Shown piece after piece: positions 34,601 through 45,800 of a DNA stretch of 64,000 nt. Origin of the DNA: Litsea cubeba (lineage: Eukaryota; Streptophyta; Magnoliopsida; Laurales; Lauraceae). The notes beneath the pieces were generated by a model, which had not been told where the DNA came from, ran no database searches, and was given only the letters and a program-made list of their open reading frames with translations. A program made the position numbers and the translations under genes. Position 1 is the first letter of the stretch. Each line of letters starts with the position of its first letter. The stretch covers positions 43,234,189 through 43,298,188 of the forward strand of contig CM022949.1 in NCBI GenBank assembly GCA_012931725.1, in the 5' to 3' direction.

Positions 34601-37365
34601 GACAAACATCAAAATCACCAAAGAAGAAGATCACTACTTCCTTCAAGGTGATAAACTCAATCCAAGCGTCCGAGGAACTGGTTCCTTACCCGACACCAGA
34701 CGGACAACCCATATGGGTACATCCCGATCTCCTGGAAGATGAAAATTGGGAGGTCGTGAAAACAAAGCCTACAGCTCAACAGCGAAGGCAGGCTAGGAAA
34801 CATCTCCTCAAGCTCAAACGGCAAGGGAAGACCCAGCCAAAACAAGAAGTCAAAGAAAAGGCAGATGCTTCCTCTACCGCTTCACTGGAGGCAACAAAAA
34901 CATCCCTTCCAGAGACTTCAAAGGGGGTAAGAAAATTCACTCTCAGTGATTTCATGCCACCTCAATTCAAAGAAGCCACGCAGGAGGCATCATACTCTTG
35001 CAATTCGGTAGTTGGTTTCTCCATTGATGGATACGAGTCCAGCGACACCGATGATGGATTCGAATCCAACTACACAGACGAGTGGGAGGAGTCCCTTGAA
35101 ATAGGAGAATATCTCTCCGATGAAGAATGGGTTCCTGAGACTCATCTTATGCCAGTAATCTGGTATAACCCCCTACAGCCACAAGGATCCTGGTCTGATG
35201 ATGAAGAAGACCAAGAGGCTGTACAAGAAAATGCTGTTGAACCAGCACCCCTCATTGCTCCAGTGGAAATCAACTATGTTGAGCCACAAAAAGTTGATGA
35301 AGAAGAAGATTTGGCTCCCATGCCGGATCTTGAAGAATATGCAAGGATCTTGCAGCGTCTCGCTCTAGAACAAGAGCAAGACCGCGTCAACGAGCCTCCT
35401 CGCAATCCAGAGCCTGAAGTCCCTGAAGACCATCAGGTACATCCTCCCTTAACTCCTGAAAATGGAGAAAATTGCTGGATAGACGATCCTCTTACATCCG
35501 AGGATGAGTCTGACTCCGATCAGGCAACGTCTCCTGTCAGAGCTTCCTGTAATGTGATAATTCGGGATTATAGCTCTTCCGAAGCATCGTCTAATGAGAG
35601 CACTTACACTCCGGCAATGCCTAGCAATGTATCTTCTGGAGCAACCTCATCTCACGTGACTTTCACTGAGATGACACCCTCTCGGGTTTCTTCTCCTGAG
35701 ACTGTGACTTCAAAGTTCACACCCTTCCTGACTGAAGAATTCCCAGCTATTGATGCTTGGGACGATGAATTGGTCAACGAGGAAGAAAGGTTGTTGGATG
35801 CTGTTCAGGACTTGTTCCCAGAAAATGCTCCATGCAACACAATCACTGAGGATGGTAACTCTGCTGCTGATACATCCTCAGTAAATGAAAAACGACAGCC
35901 TCTTGATCCTGAAGACAATCTTCCAAACGAAGACCCTTCTCAAGAAGCTCTCGAAGTTGGTAGAGGCACCCGCTCTGGCCGGGACTACCACAAAAATTAC
36001 AACCAATCTTCCTTTACTTATGTAAATCGTTCGGAAAAAGATGTTGTAAGCGCCCCTAGTGGCAACAATGATGAACATGCAGGCCCTAAGGAAGCTTTCA
36101 AGTATGACTTGATTGAACACTTCAAGCACATACGTACACGTCTGCACATCCTAGATTTGTTGCGAATGTCTCCGCACACTCGTGATAATCTCATTTCAGA
36201 ATTACAAAAGCTGAATGAGGATGTCGACAAATATGCCCCGCAAGTCCTCCAAATTGAAATGGATTACCAGGTCAAAAACTCAGAACCTTCCTCAAAGGAA
36301 GAAAAGAAGAAGACTGAGGGATCATGCATTGAATGCCTCTCGGTTAAAAAAGCAGCCAGTGCAACCATCGCCTTCACAAAGGACGACCTCCTACTTGGCG
36401 AAATAAGGCATAACCGACCCCTGTACTTCACAGGGTACATCAAGGAAATGCCTATGCACAGAGTTGAGATCGACCCAGGTTCTGCACTCAGCCTCATCTC
36501 CACATCGGCTCTCGAAGAGTTGGGCATCCCACCCAGCAAGCTGAGCCACACATCTGTATCTATCTTCGGATACGATGAGAATACTCAAAGGCCTATCGGC
36601 AAAATCAGGTTCAAATTGCAGATCGGTGATCTTATCTCTAAGGTCACAGTGTATGCAATAAAAACCCCTTCATGCTACAACATCCTTCTCGGACGCCCTT
36701 GGATCCACGAGAATGGTGTTGTCCCTTCAACTTTACATCAATGCATCAAGTTTGTTGGCGACGATGGCATGATACATCGAGTCTTCACAAACAGAAAACC
36801 CTTCAAAGGTAAGGAAGTCCACTTCGCAGACTCACAGATGTATGAAGGTGAAAAAGAAAAGGAGGAGAAGCACACAACACCCTTTGCCGAAAATCTCCAG
36901 AAAGATAAAGGCAAGGCTCCTCAACAATCCCCGGAAGAAAACAAACCATCCGGTAAATCCGAAGAGAGCATTCAAACTCCCTTCATCATCTCCCTCAAAC
37001 CTTCAAAGCCTTTGGTCATCACAACTAAAGTGAAGAAGGCAACGCAAAAGCCTGGGGGCAAATTTGTTGTCTCTTTCGTGTCTATCATGCAAGACACGGA
37101 TTCAGATTCAGAGCCAGAAGACGACACGTCGTCAAGCCAAGCTGACACTCAGCAAGTTCAGCCTGCTCTTACTCCAATGGAGACAACTTCTGACATAGAA
37201 GATCCTACGTCAGCTTCCTTCGTTGTTCCAGCAACTTCAGTAAAGGAAAAATCGATCTTCTTCCATAGATCGGATGCTTTTTCATCAAACTCCATGCTTG
37301 AACCTTTCCAAAATGAAGGTATGCCTCAACTATCCTATATAGTTCTGTGGCACAAGCTATTATGA
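34501..37365 (+). pseudogene. gag-pol linker and aspartic protease of element A
   Basis: The frame runs without a stop for about 950 codons. Its first 500 codons are acidic and Ser/Thr/Pro-rich, with many Asp/Glu clusters (CNSVVGFSIDGYESSDTDD), and are not recognised as a known domain. The protease is at about 36440-36790: MHRVEIDPGSALSLIS with Asp-Pro-Gly at the active site, then LLGRPWIHENGVVPSTLHQC, the usual protease end. The true frame enters from gag by a shift near 34540 and leaves it near 37350, where the G-patch begins in another frame. Whether the second shift is a natural frameshift or decay is open. Confidence 0.75.
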
Positions 37366-39503
37366 AGAAAATGGGCTATGACGCTCAAAACCCAGTCGGT
37401 TTGGGAGAAGGACGCGGTATTCTCATGCCATTGGGGCCCATCTTGACCAAAAGCCAGTTGGAAGATTGGAGACTCTACGGCTATGTAGAAAAGTCTTCAC
37501 ACGGGTCAGGGTATGATCCCGACACTCCCCTGAGACAGTTGACACAAAGGCTTAAAAGTCAATATACTGACCAAGCCTCAACATCTCAAGTCCATGAAGA
37601 CATCGATCTCCCTGGATATCTCTTTGATGAGTCACCTGACAAAGATCAAGGAAGCTCATCCAATTGGCACGATTTCTCCGAAAATGAAGAGGAGTTATCC
37701 GATGGCACAGACGTGTGGTCTTCTGACCCAGAAGAACCCTCATCTCCAAAAGAAGTAGCCTACTTCGACCCGGTTTCAGCAGGCGATTGGGATCATCTCA
37801 TAGCAAGCCTTGGGAAAATTACCGATCAAGAAGACCCGTGGAAAGGAACAAAACCTTGGTCTGGAAATGCCCTTAAAACCCCAGAAGGTTTCGTTGAGCT
37901 AGAAGCCTCCAAAAATATTGTGGAGGAACCACCTTCGAACCTTCCAACAGAAGATCCTGTTCAAAAGATAGACTTGGGAACACCAGATAACCCACGTCCT
38001 GTATTCATAAGCAAGAATATAAAGGATGATGAGTTACCCGAGTATATCACTTTTCTTCGTGAGTTCGTCGATTGCTTTGCATGGTCTTACGCTGAAATGC
38101 CTGGCTTAGACCCCAAAATAGCGGTCCACAAACTCAATCTTCAAGAAGACATCAAGCCTGTCAAGCAAGGCCAAAGAAGATTCCGTCCAGATGTGATGGA
38201 TAAAATTGAACAAGAAGTTCAAAAACTCAAAAGCGTCGGCTTCATCCGTGAGGAACAACATCCTGAATGGTTGGCCAACATTGTCCCCGTGACAAAGAAG
38301 AATGGGCAGATCAGGGTCTGTATTGACTATAGAAACATGAATGGCGCATGCCCAAAAGATGAATTTTCGCTCCCCATACCAGAGGTAATGATTGATAATA
38401 CCTGTAGATTCGACCAAATGACATTCATTGATGGTTTCTCTGGCTACAATCAGATAAAGATGCATCATGAGGATGAAAAACATACATCCTTTCGGACCCC
38501 ATTTGGCGTGTATTGCTACACTGTCATGCCATTTGGTCTGAAAAATGCTGGTGCCACATATCAGAGGGCTATGATGAAGATATTCCAAGATATGCAGCAC
38601 AAGACGGTTGAATGTTATGTTGATGACCTCGCCGTCAAAAGCAAAAGAAAAGAAGATCATCTCAAAGACCTTCGAGAAGTCTTCCTCCGGCTTCGCAAAC
38701 ACAAACTGCAAATGAATCCTCTGAAATGTTTCTTCGGCGTCTCGTCGGGTAAGTTCCTCGGATTCCTAGTTCGGAAAGGTGGAATAGAGCTTGACCCCAT
38801 AAAAGTCAAAGCCATTCTAGAAATGCCCTCTCCAAGAACCTTGAGAGAACTCAAAGGGCTTCAAGGGAGATTGGCCTATATCAGACGGTTTATCTCCAAT
38901 CTTTCGCGGAAATGCCGTCCATTCTCTCGGTTGATGAAAAAAGGTGTAAACTTTGTCTGGGATGCTGACTGTGAAGCTGCTTTCCAAGACATCAAGTCAT
39001 ACCTGACAAAACCTCCAGTGTTAGCTGCTCCTACCACTGGAAAACCATTCATCTTATACACAAGAGCCCTTGATCACTCTTTGGGAGTTTTTCTTGCACA
39101 AGAAAATGATCAAAGAAAAGAAGCTGCTCTATATTACCTCAGCCGCATGCTAGTAGGTGCAGAGCATCGCTACTCTCCAGTCGAAAAAGAATGTCTTGCA
39201 GTGATGTTCGCCGTACAAAAGCTGCGTCACTACTTGCTTTCCAACACAGTCTACCTGGTCTCGAGGGTCAACCTCTTGAAGGTCCTTGTCACAAAGGCAG
39301 GTTCTCTCAATGCTCGACTGGCAAAATGGTCCATCCTTCTGTCACAATTTGATATTAGGTATGTACCACAAAAAGCAATCAAAGGGCAAGCTCTAGCGGA
39401 CTTCCTCGCAGAGCATCCATTACCTAAAGATTCCCCACTCAGAGATGATCTCCCAGACGAACCAGTCTACATTGTGGAGACTTTCTCACAAAGTGCCTCC
39501 TAG
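37347..39503 (+). pseudogene. G-patch, reverse transcriptase and tether RNase H of element A
   Basis: The N-terminus AQAIMKKMGYDAQNPVGLGE is a G-patch module (Met-Gly-Tyr, then Gly-Leu-Gly), an RNA- or helicase-binding fold also found after the protease of some retroviruses. RT follows with WLANIVPVTKKNGQIRVCID, VMPFGLKNAGATYQR and the catalytic box ECYVDDLAVKS at about 38610-38640. The linked RNase H (about 38960-39410) lacks clear catalytic residues (YTRALDHSLG, YLVSRVNLLKVL), as expected for the tether form in the Tat lineage. The frame ends in TAG at 39501-39503, where relatives have Trp just before the second RNase H; the next domain is in the same frame. Confidence 0.85.
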
Positions 39504-39506
39504 GAC

Positions 39507-41288
39507 ATGTACTTTGATGGTGCAACCAGGACAAATGAAAAAAGACAGCTGATCTCGGGAGTTGGCATCCTCTTTGTTAGCCCCGACAAATACATGATTC
39601 CACATGCCTTCTCGCTACTGGAACCATGCACAAACAATGCAGCTGAATATCAAGCTCTGATCCTAGGATTGGAACTCGCCATCGAATCCGGCATCACCAT
39701 GCTGGAAGTCTTTGGAGATTCTCAAGTGATCGTCAACCAGATGAATCAGAAATTTGAAGTCAGGAAGCCAGATCTGCTGCCTTACTACAACAAGGCACAA
39801 TCACTTCTGCAAAAGTTTGACATCTGTCACATCACCCACATTCGTAGAGGTGAAAACATACGTGCAGATGCCCTAGCTGGACTTGCCGCATCTATGGCAA
39901 TCCAGGAAGGGGAAAACATGCAAATCACAGTGTGCGAAAGAAGAATCCTTCCGCCTCTTAACACACACCAAGCAGTTGCTGAATGCCACCAAGTGATTGG
40001 AAGTCGAATTTCAATCCTTCAAACTTCAATTGGCGACTGGAGGGATCCGTTCATTGATTACATTATGTTCGGAATCCTACCTGAAGATCCGAAAGAACGG
40101 GTAAGCATCCAAAGGCGAACCCCAAGCTTTCATTTGGATATTCCTTCAAAAATCCTTTACAAGAAATCCTTCAACGGAGTACTTCTACGCTGCTTGTCAC
40201 AACAAGAGGCTGAGGAAACACTCAAAGAAGTTCATGCTGGTCTTTGCGGAGCTCATCAGGCTGGTCCCAAGCTCTATGATCAGATAAAAAGGTTAGGTTA
40301 TTACTTGCCTACCATGGTAACTGACGCAATGCAATTTGCTAAGCGCTGCCAACAATGCCAAGTTCATGGAGATTACATTCACATGCCTCTAGAATGGCTA
40401 CATCCTACAGCGACTTCATGGCCTTTCGAAGCCTGGGGTATGGACATCATAGGTCGTATTTCTCCCCCTTCGAGTAAAGGTCATCGCTTCATCTTCGCCG
40501 CTACGAATTATTTCTCCAAGTGGTCAGAAGCATTTGCGTTCAACGAAATGAAGACCTCATCAGTCCTTCAGCTCCTGCGCACCAACATCATTTGTCGTTT
40601 CGGCATACCCAAAAGATTCGTCCATGATAACGGACCACAATTTCGGGATCATCGATTCTACAGGTTCTGCGACAGATACAAAATCCAAAGCTGTCCTTCG
40701 ACTCCATACAATCCGGCAGCAAACGGATTAGCAGAAGCTTTTAACAAGACACTCTGCAAAATCCTCAAAAAAATGGTCTCTAGTTACAAAAGAGACTGGA
40801 GCGACAAAATGTCTGAAGCTTTATGGGCCTATCGAACCACCGTTCGAGGACCAACCCATAGCACACCATTCTCCTTGGTCTATGGATGCGAAGCTGTCGT
40901 GCCCTTGGAAGTACAAATTCCTTCCTTGAGGGTATCTTTGCAAAATGACATGACTCAAGAAAGCAATGTCAAATTGCGACTCCATGAGCTGGACAATCTC
41001 GATGAGAGACGGCTCGAAGCTCAACAAAGCATTGAACTTTACCAAGCACGCATGGTAGGATCTTTCGACAAAAAGGTCAGGCAACGAGCCTACAAAAAGG
41101 GTGACTTGGTTCTTGCGGTAAAAAGACCAATGGTCTTCGCTCATAAGTCCAAAGGCAAATTTGAGCCAAAATTGGAGGGACCCTACGTCATCGACAAGGT
41201 TTTCTCCAACGGCGCATACGCACTCCTAAACATGGAAGGCGACAGATGTATGCTGCCCATCAACGGCAAGTTCTTAAAGTGGTACTAA
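39507..41288 (+). CDS. Archaeal-type RNase H and integrase of element A (distal pol segment)
   Basis: This open segment continues the RT frame after one stop codon. The second RNase H is at 39507-39900: YFDGATRTNEKRQLISG, TNNAAEYQALILGLEL, EVFGDSQVIVNQ and RADALAGLAA supply the Asp, Glu, Asp, Asp set. Integrase follows: zinc module with His in EVHAGLCGAHQAG and Cys in CQQCQVHG, catalytic Asp in WGMDIIGRI, Asp in VHDNGPQFRD, Glu in NGLAEAFNKTL, and a GPY/F module with LEGPYVIDKVFSNGAYALLN near the C-terminus. All key residues are present. It is the best preserved part of any pol gene in the window, but it has no start of its own and depends on read-through of TAG 39501. Confidence 0.88.
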   Translation: MYFDGATRTNEKRQLISGVGILFVSPDKYMIPHAFSLLEPCTNNAAEYQALILGLELAIESGITMLEVFGDSQVIVNQMNQKFEVRKPDLLPYYNKAQSLLQKFDICHITHIRRGENIRADALAGLAASMAIQEGENMQITVCERRILPPLNTHQAVAECHQVIGSRISILQTSIGDWRDPFIDYIMFGILPEDPKERVSIQRRTPSFHLDIPSKILYKKSFNGVLLRCLSQQEAEETLKEVHAGLCGAHQAGPKLYDQIKRLGYYLPTMVTDAMQFAKRCQQCQVHGDYIHMPLEWLHPTATSWPFEAWGMDIIGRISPPSSKGHRFIFAATNYFSKWSEAFAFNEMKTSSVLQLLRTNIICRFGIPKRFVHDNGPQFRDHRFYRFCDRYKIQSCPSTPYNPAANGLAEAFNKTLCKILKKMVSSYKRDWSDKMSEALWAYRTTVRGPTHSTPFSLVYGCEAVVPLEVQIPSLRVSLQNDMTQESNVKLRLHELDNLDERRLEAQQSIELYQARMVGSFDKKVRQRAYKKGDLVLAVKRPMVFAHKSKGKFEPKLEGPYVIDKVFSNGAYALLNMEGDRCMLPINGKFLKWY

Positions 41289-41297
41289 CCTTGAAGA

Positions 41298-41315
41298 CTT
41301 ACCCAACTGGGTAAG
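41298..41315. repeat. Perfect hairpin just after the integrase stop
   Basis: CTTACCCAACTGGGTAAG is an inverted repeat with an 8-bp stem and a 2-nt loop, 10 bp after the pol stop. In A' it is kept as a hairpin at 4-21. Confidence 0.7.
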
Positions 41316-41639
41316 AGCAATGCCTGTACGGCCAAAACTAGTTTCCAGGTACACGCTCGCTAAACCCACCTTTTTTAGAATTTTCATGTCAAATGTTGAA
41401 ATTTCTAGAAATTTAAACAATGCTTACTTTCATTGTTTCATTGTTCAAAAATCCAAGTTTATGAACCCTTCCTTAACTTGACCAAAATTTTCAACCTTTG
41501 AACCCAAAATTCATGGTTTGAAATAAAATCCGGATTCAGGGATTTCCACCCTAGTCCACCTTACCTTTTACTGCCTAAATGGTTTTAGGTCAAAACTCAT
41601 GACCCTCGTGTCTTTAAAAAAAAAAAAATGGTTTTTCAA

Positions 41640-42110
41640 AAAGCCACGGGGAAGCGACGTTTAGTCGATACTCGCACAAATCGGAAGCATGCGAACCACG
41701 TTCGACACTTCCAAAATCACCGGGAAGTGACATTTCGTCGATACTTGAAAAATCCAAAACCGTGAGATGTAACATTTCAGTTGATATCCACAACCCAAAT
41801 TTCAAAGGTTCAAAAAAACCTAAAAAACCATGGAGACACAACATTTCAGTTGACATCCATAACCCAAAGGTTCGAGAAAACCACAAATTTCAAAAATCAT
41901 GGGGAAACGACATTAAGTCAGTACCCGCAAAACCAAAATTTTTTAAAAAGCAAGGATGCGACAATCCATCGATACTTGCACCCAAATCCACGAGGATGCG
42001 ACATTCCATCGATACTCGCAACCGAATGAGCAAGGATACGACATTCCATCGATACTTGCAAGAACATTCAGCAGGGAGGCGACTTTTAGTCGATACTTGC
42101 ATTTCTGAAA
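41640..42110 (+). repeat. Approximately 50-bp degenerate tandem repeats, about nine copies, 3' region of element A
   Basis: Repeated cores of the type GCGACATTCCATCGATACT-(t/c)GCA recur about every 50 bp, with strong divergence in the left copies. No gene is seen from 41317 to 42818. Confidence 0.75.
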
Positions 42111-42115
42111 ACCAA

Positions 42116-42380
42116 ACTGGCTATAAATGCCACAAACCGGCTATAGATGCCACCAAAACAAACAGGCTATAAATGCCACAAACCGGCTATCAATGCCACA
42201 AAACAAAACCGGCTATCAATGCCACAAACAAAAAAACTGGCTTTCAAAAAATCCAGCTATTAATGCCACAAACCCGGCTATAGATGCCACAAAACAAACT
42301 CGGCTATCAATGCCACAAAAAAGCTGGCTCTCATGCCAAAAATCGGCTTCCATGCCATAAACAAAAATCTGGCTCCCATG
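42116..42380 (+). repeat. Short tandem repeats around GGCTATAAATGCCACAAA
   Basis: About eleven imperfect 20-30-bp copies. The core is close to the CGGCTATAAACGCCAAAAT repeats in the element's own LTR (for example 27510-27560), so the two arrays may share an origin. Confidence 0.75.
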
Positions 42381-42429
42381 CCAAAACAATCATTTGACAA
42401 AAGATTTTCACAAAATGATAAACTTTTGA

Positions 42430-42625
42430 TCAAATCTCATTTAGCAATTACTTTTATCATAAAAAGATTTAAGTGAGCGTAGGGAAAACAAAAAAAAGCA
42501 TCCCATTTAGCAATTACTTTTATCAAAAAAAAGATTTAAGTGAGCGTAGGGAAAATAAAAAAAAGCATCCCATTTAGCAATTACTTTTATCACAAAAAGA
42601 TTTAAGTGAGCGTAGGGAAAACAAA
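42430..42625 (+). repeat. Approximately 66-bp tandem repeats, three copies
   Basis: CATTTAGCAATTACTTTTAT followed by AAAGATTTAAGTGAGCGTAG recurs three times with high identity, followed by A-rich repeats containing GGTACCAAAAAA. Confidence 0.85.
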
Positions 42626-42818
42626 AAAATAGTACCAAAAAAATACATGTGGTACCAAAAAAAAGAAAGTGTTCACAAGCACTACAAAAAAAAAGTACCA
42701 AAAAATACATGCGGTACCAAAAAAAAAGAAGGATAGTTTCTGTTACAAAAAAAAAACAGGAGCTCAATAAAAAATGGTCTCCAGCCAAGAGTTCAGCTCC
42801 TCAAGCAAACTTTTGGCC

Positions 42819-45800
42819 TCAGCCGTCAGGGATTCCAGGGCACGCTTCTTCAGGAACTTGCCATGAGTGCTGGGAGGGCTGTAACCCTTCTTCCGCACCG
42901 GGAAGCTTATCGCGAGCAGTTCGCCATCGTTTGCTTTCTTCATACTTCCTTTTAAGAACTCGATCGACATCTGCAACCCGGCGAATCAGAGCACTCTCCC
43001 TGTCACGAGCCTCTGTTATAGCAGCCCATTTGGCAGCGACTTGTGCCTGCAAATGCTCAAGACGTTTCCTGGCCTCATCGACCTCCCTATCAAGGATGCT
43101 AAGGTCATGTGTCAGCCCAATGATGGTTAGCTCTTCTAAGTTCTTCTCTCGGACTGCCTGCTTCCTGCTTTGTGTAGCCTCATCCAGGTTAGACTGAGCC
43201 TTATCCGCAGGGTCTAGGAACATCTCCTTGAAGAACTGGTCGTTAGGAAAACCCATGGTCTCAAACCATCTGTCACCCAGCTCAATGATCCTATCAACGA
43301 TCGCCCTGGCATCTGTGACATCCAGACCAGCCTCTTCGGCATCACTGAGAATCTCCTGCACATGCTGGATCATGCCAAATCCGGCATCTAAGTGCCCAGA
43401 AAAGAGAGTCTCAATCCAAGAGCTCAGAACCCACACCACGACCTTCTTCGCAAAAAGAAGAGATGGCCCAGCTGAAGATTCGCCCAACTCCGTTGGTCGG
43501 CTGCTCATGTCATCACCCGTTGGAAGAGTAACAAAAGAACTCTTTCCAGTTGAAGCTGCTCCTGCTCGGGAAGGAATCTCAGCACGAGGTATCTCCTCAA
43601 CAGTGTCAGAACTAGTCCCAGGAGTCTCTACCTCTGGATCAACCTCTGGCATCCCTTGCTCTGGTTCTAAAGGAAGCGACGGACCCTCCTCTGTCACCTC
43701 AAAACCTACCAAAGAAACAAAAAAAAGGGGTATGAATATGATCCTGTTTGAAAATCATTATCAAGGTTATTACTACAAAATACCTTCTTCGACGACTAGC
43801 AGAACACTCTCTTCCTCCATGAACTCATCAGAAGCATCATCAACATTTGCGTCCATCGATGGTTCAAAGTCATCAGAATCCTGTGGCAAGTCAGCTGACA
43901 AGAAAAATGTTAGCAAACCAAGTCATAGACACAAAAAAAAAAGAAAGCAAAAGAAGTTATACCAATTGGAGATTCTGGATTCACTCCAGAGTCCCTCGGT
44001 TCTTCTTCAGGTGCCCCGACAGGATCCGTCACCACCTCATCGGTTGGAACCTCAGGCATCACCAAGTCTTGCTCTGCTAAAAAAAAGAAAGAAGAAAAGC
44101 AGAAACAAGAAGCAAATCAGAACATGGAAAAAACCCATGAAAAGAAATGGAAAGAGAAAAAGGAAGAATCATACCTTCACCGACGGTCTCTTCTTCTCGG
44201 CTTCTCTTCTCTGGAGGCTCGTCAACATCGCCTGGCGCATCCTCATTGATAGTAAGAGGTACTTCCAGGTTAGGAGAATCCTCATGCTGCCCCTTGCTGC
44301 GGTGATGACTCCTCCTCCTCTTACTTCTGCGGGCCCGCTTTCAGGTTTCCCACTTGACTCCTCACTGGATGGTCTACCCTTATCAGTAGACTCCACGGAA
44401 GCTTGCCTTTGCGCCGCTTGCATCCAAGCACCGAGTTCGGCTTCCTCCTGTTCTAGCTGTTCTAAAGCCTCATCAGGTATTTCTCGAATAGCTTCAGAAC
44501 CAATGACGCCCTGGTCACCGAGAAAGCCTATCTTGTGCTTCTCTCCAGAAAGGAAGGCCCAAACTTCCTCTCGCCGGACGCCATCCGACTTTCCAAGACC
44601 CTTTCCAGATGCCAGCTTCACATCAAGTTCCTTCTTGGAAAGCCCCCGATATGCCGAAAAGCCCTCCGCGAACCACTTCGCAAAGTCGGCAGTCCGGGAA
44701 GTCAACAACACAGGATAAGAGATCATGGTTATAGTGTCTTCAGCACTATAGAAAGCCCATGCATTTCTCCCGTCCTGTAAACCTCCAAAGCGCTTCACCA
44801 TGCTTGAAGGTCCTCCAACAACGCCTTAAGAAAAGCCCAACTGCAAAGCAAAGCGAGAGGGTACATATGGCTGGATGTCGACGAAAAGATGTCTGCGGTA
44901 CACCATCGTGCCGACATGTATGCCAAAAAGCCACTCCTTTTCTGCGTTCGTCAAGGAGTAATGCCTTCCCGACCCCGCCCTGGTAGAGTCTCCGGAGGCA
45001 CCAAAATCAAAAGCCTTCTTCCGCAACTCCGGAGAAAGCTTCACTGAAGACTGCCCCATCTCGACGTCCCTGAATCGTCGGATCCTCATGCGGGCAAACA
45101 AAAGTGATTCGGACACGGCTTTGCCCTTAACCAGCCGAATCATCAGAGGATCATCATCCTGTGCAACACCCAGCCGGTGGAAACCAGGACAGTGGTGCAC
45201 ATACCATGAATAAAAGATGTGGGCTGAAAATACCCTGTTCATGGGAAGCCCAAGCCAAACCAAAAAAGCAGCAGCCTGCAGTTCGGTACACAGGTAGGAG
45301 TAAAGAGCTGGCACCAAAGCAAGCTGCTCTCCAAACGCCATCTGACAAGCCGAAAAAATATAATGCGGCCTGATGTGCGTTCCATCTCCTCCAGCAAAAA
45401 TAGCCTCACTAAGCCAATAGGTGAGGTAAACAGCGAGATCTCTCCGCAGTGCAATGCCAGGACCTATGGCGTTTGTACTCGCACAGAAATCTCTCAACTC
45501 TTCTTGCAGAGCCAAGATCTTCTTCGAACTTGGATCCTGAGCCCTGGCTTCCTGGGTCACACTATCAGAAGACTCCATGCTATCAAAAAAGTTGGGGAAC
45601 GAAGAGCTAGAACTCTTCCAACTGCTGGATCTAACTTTCAAACCCCCCTTCTCCTTCAAAAAATCATAGAAGGTGACGAGCTGAAAGTACAGAAGCCTGA
45701 ACTCCTCAGACTGCCCCTCAAGGACGCTGTCAATCGGCATAAACTCCTCAAAGAGTTTGCCAAGAATGGGCAATCCAGTAATGGCGCTCAGCTCCTTCAA

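Noticed and set aside
43228..44718. Plus-strand frame of 496 codons in element A
   Set aside because: It is the complement of the exons of the antisense gene; its sequence is Ser-rich without a domain, while the minus strand has domain matches and consistent splice sites.
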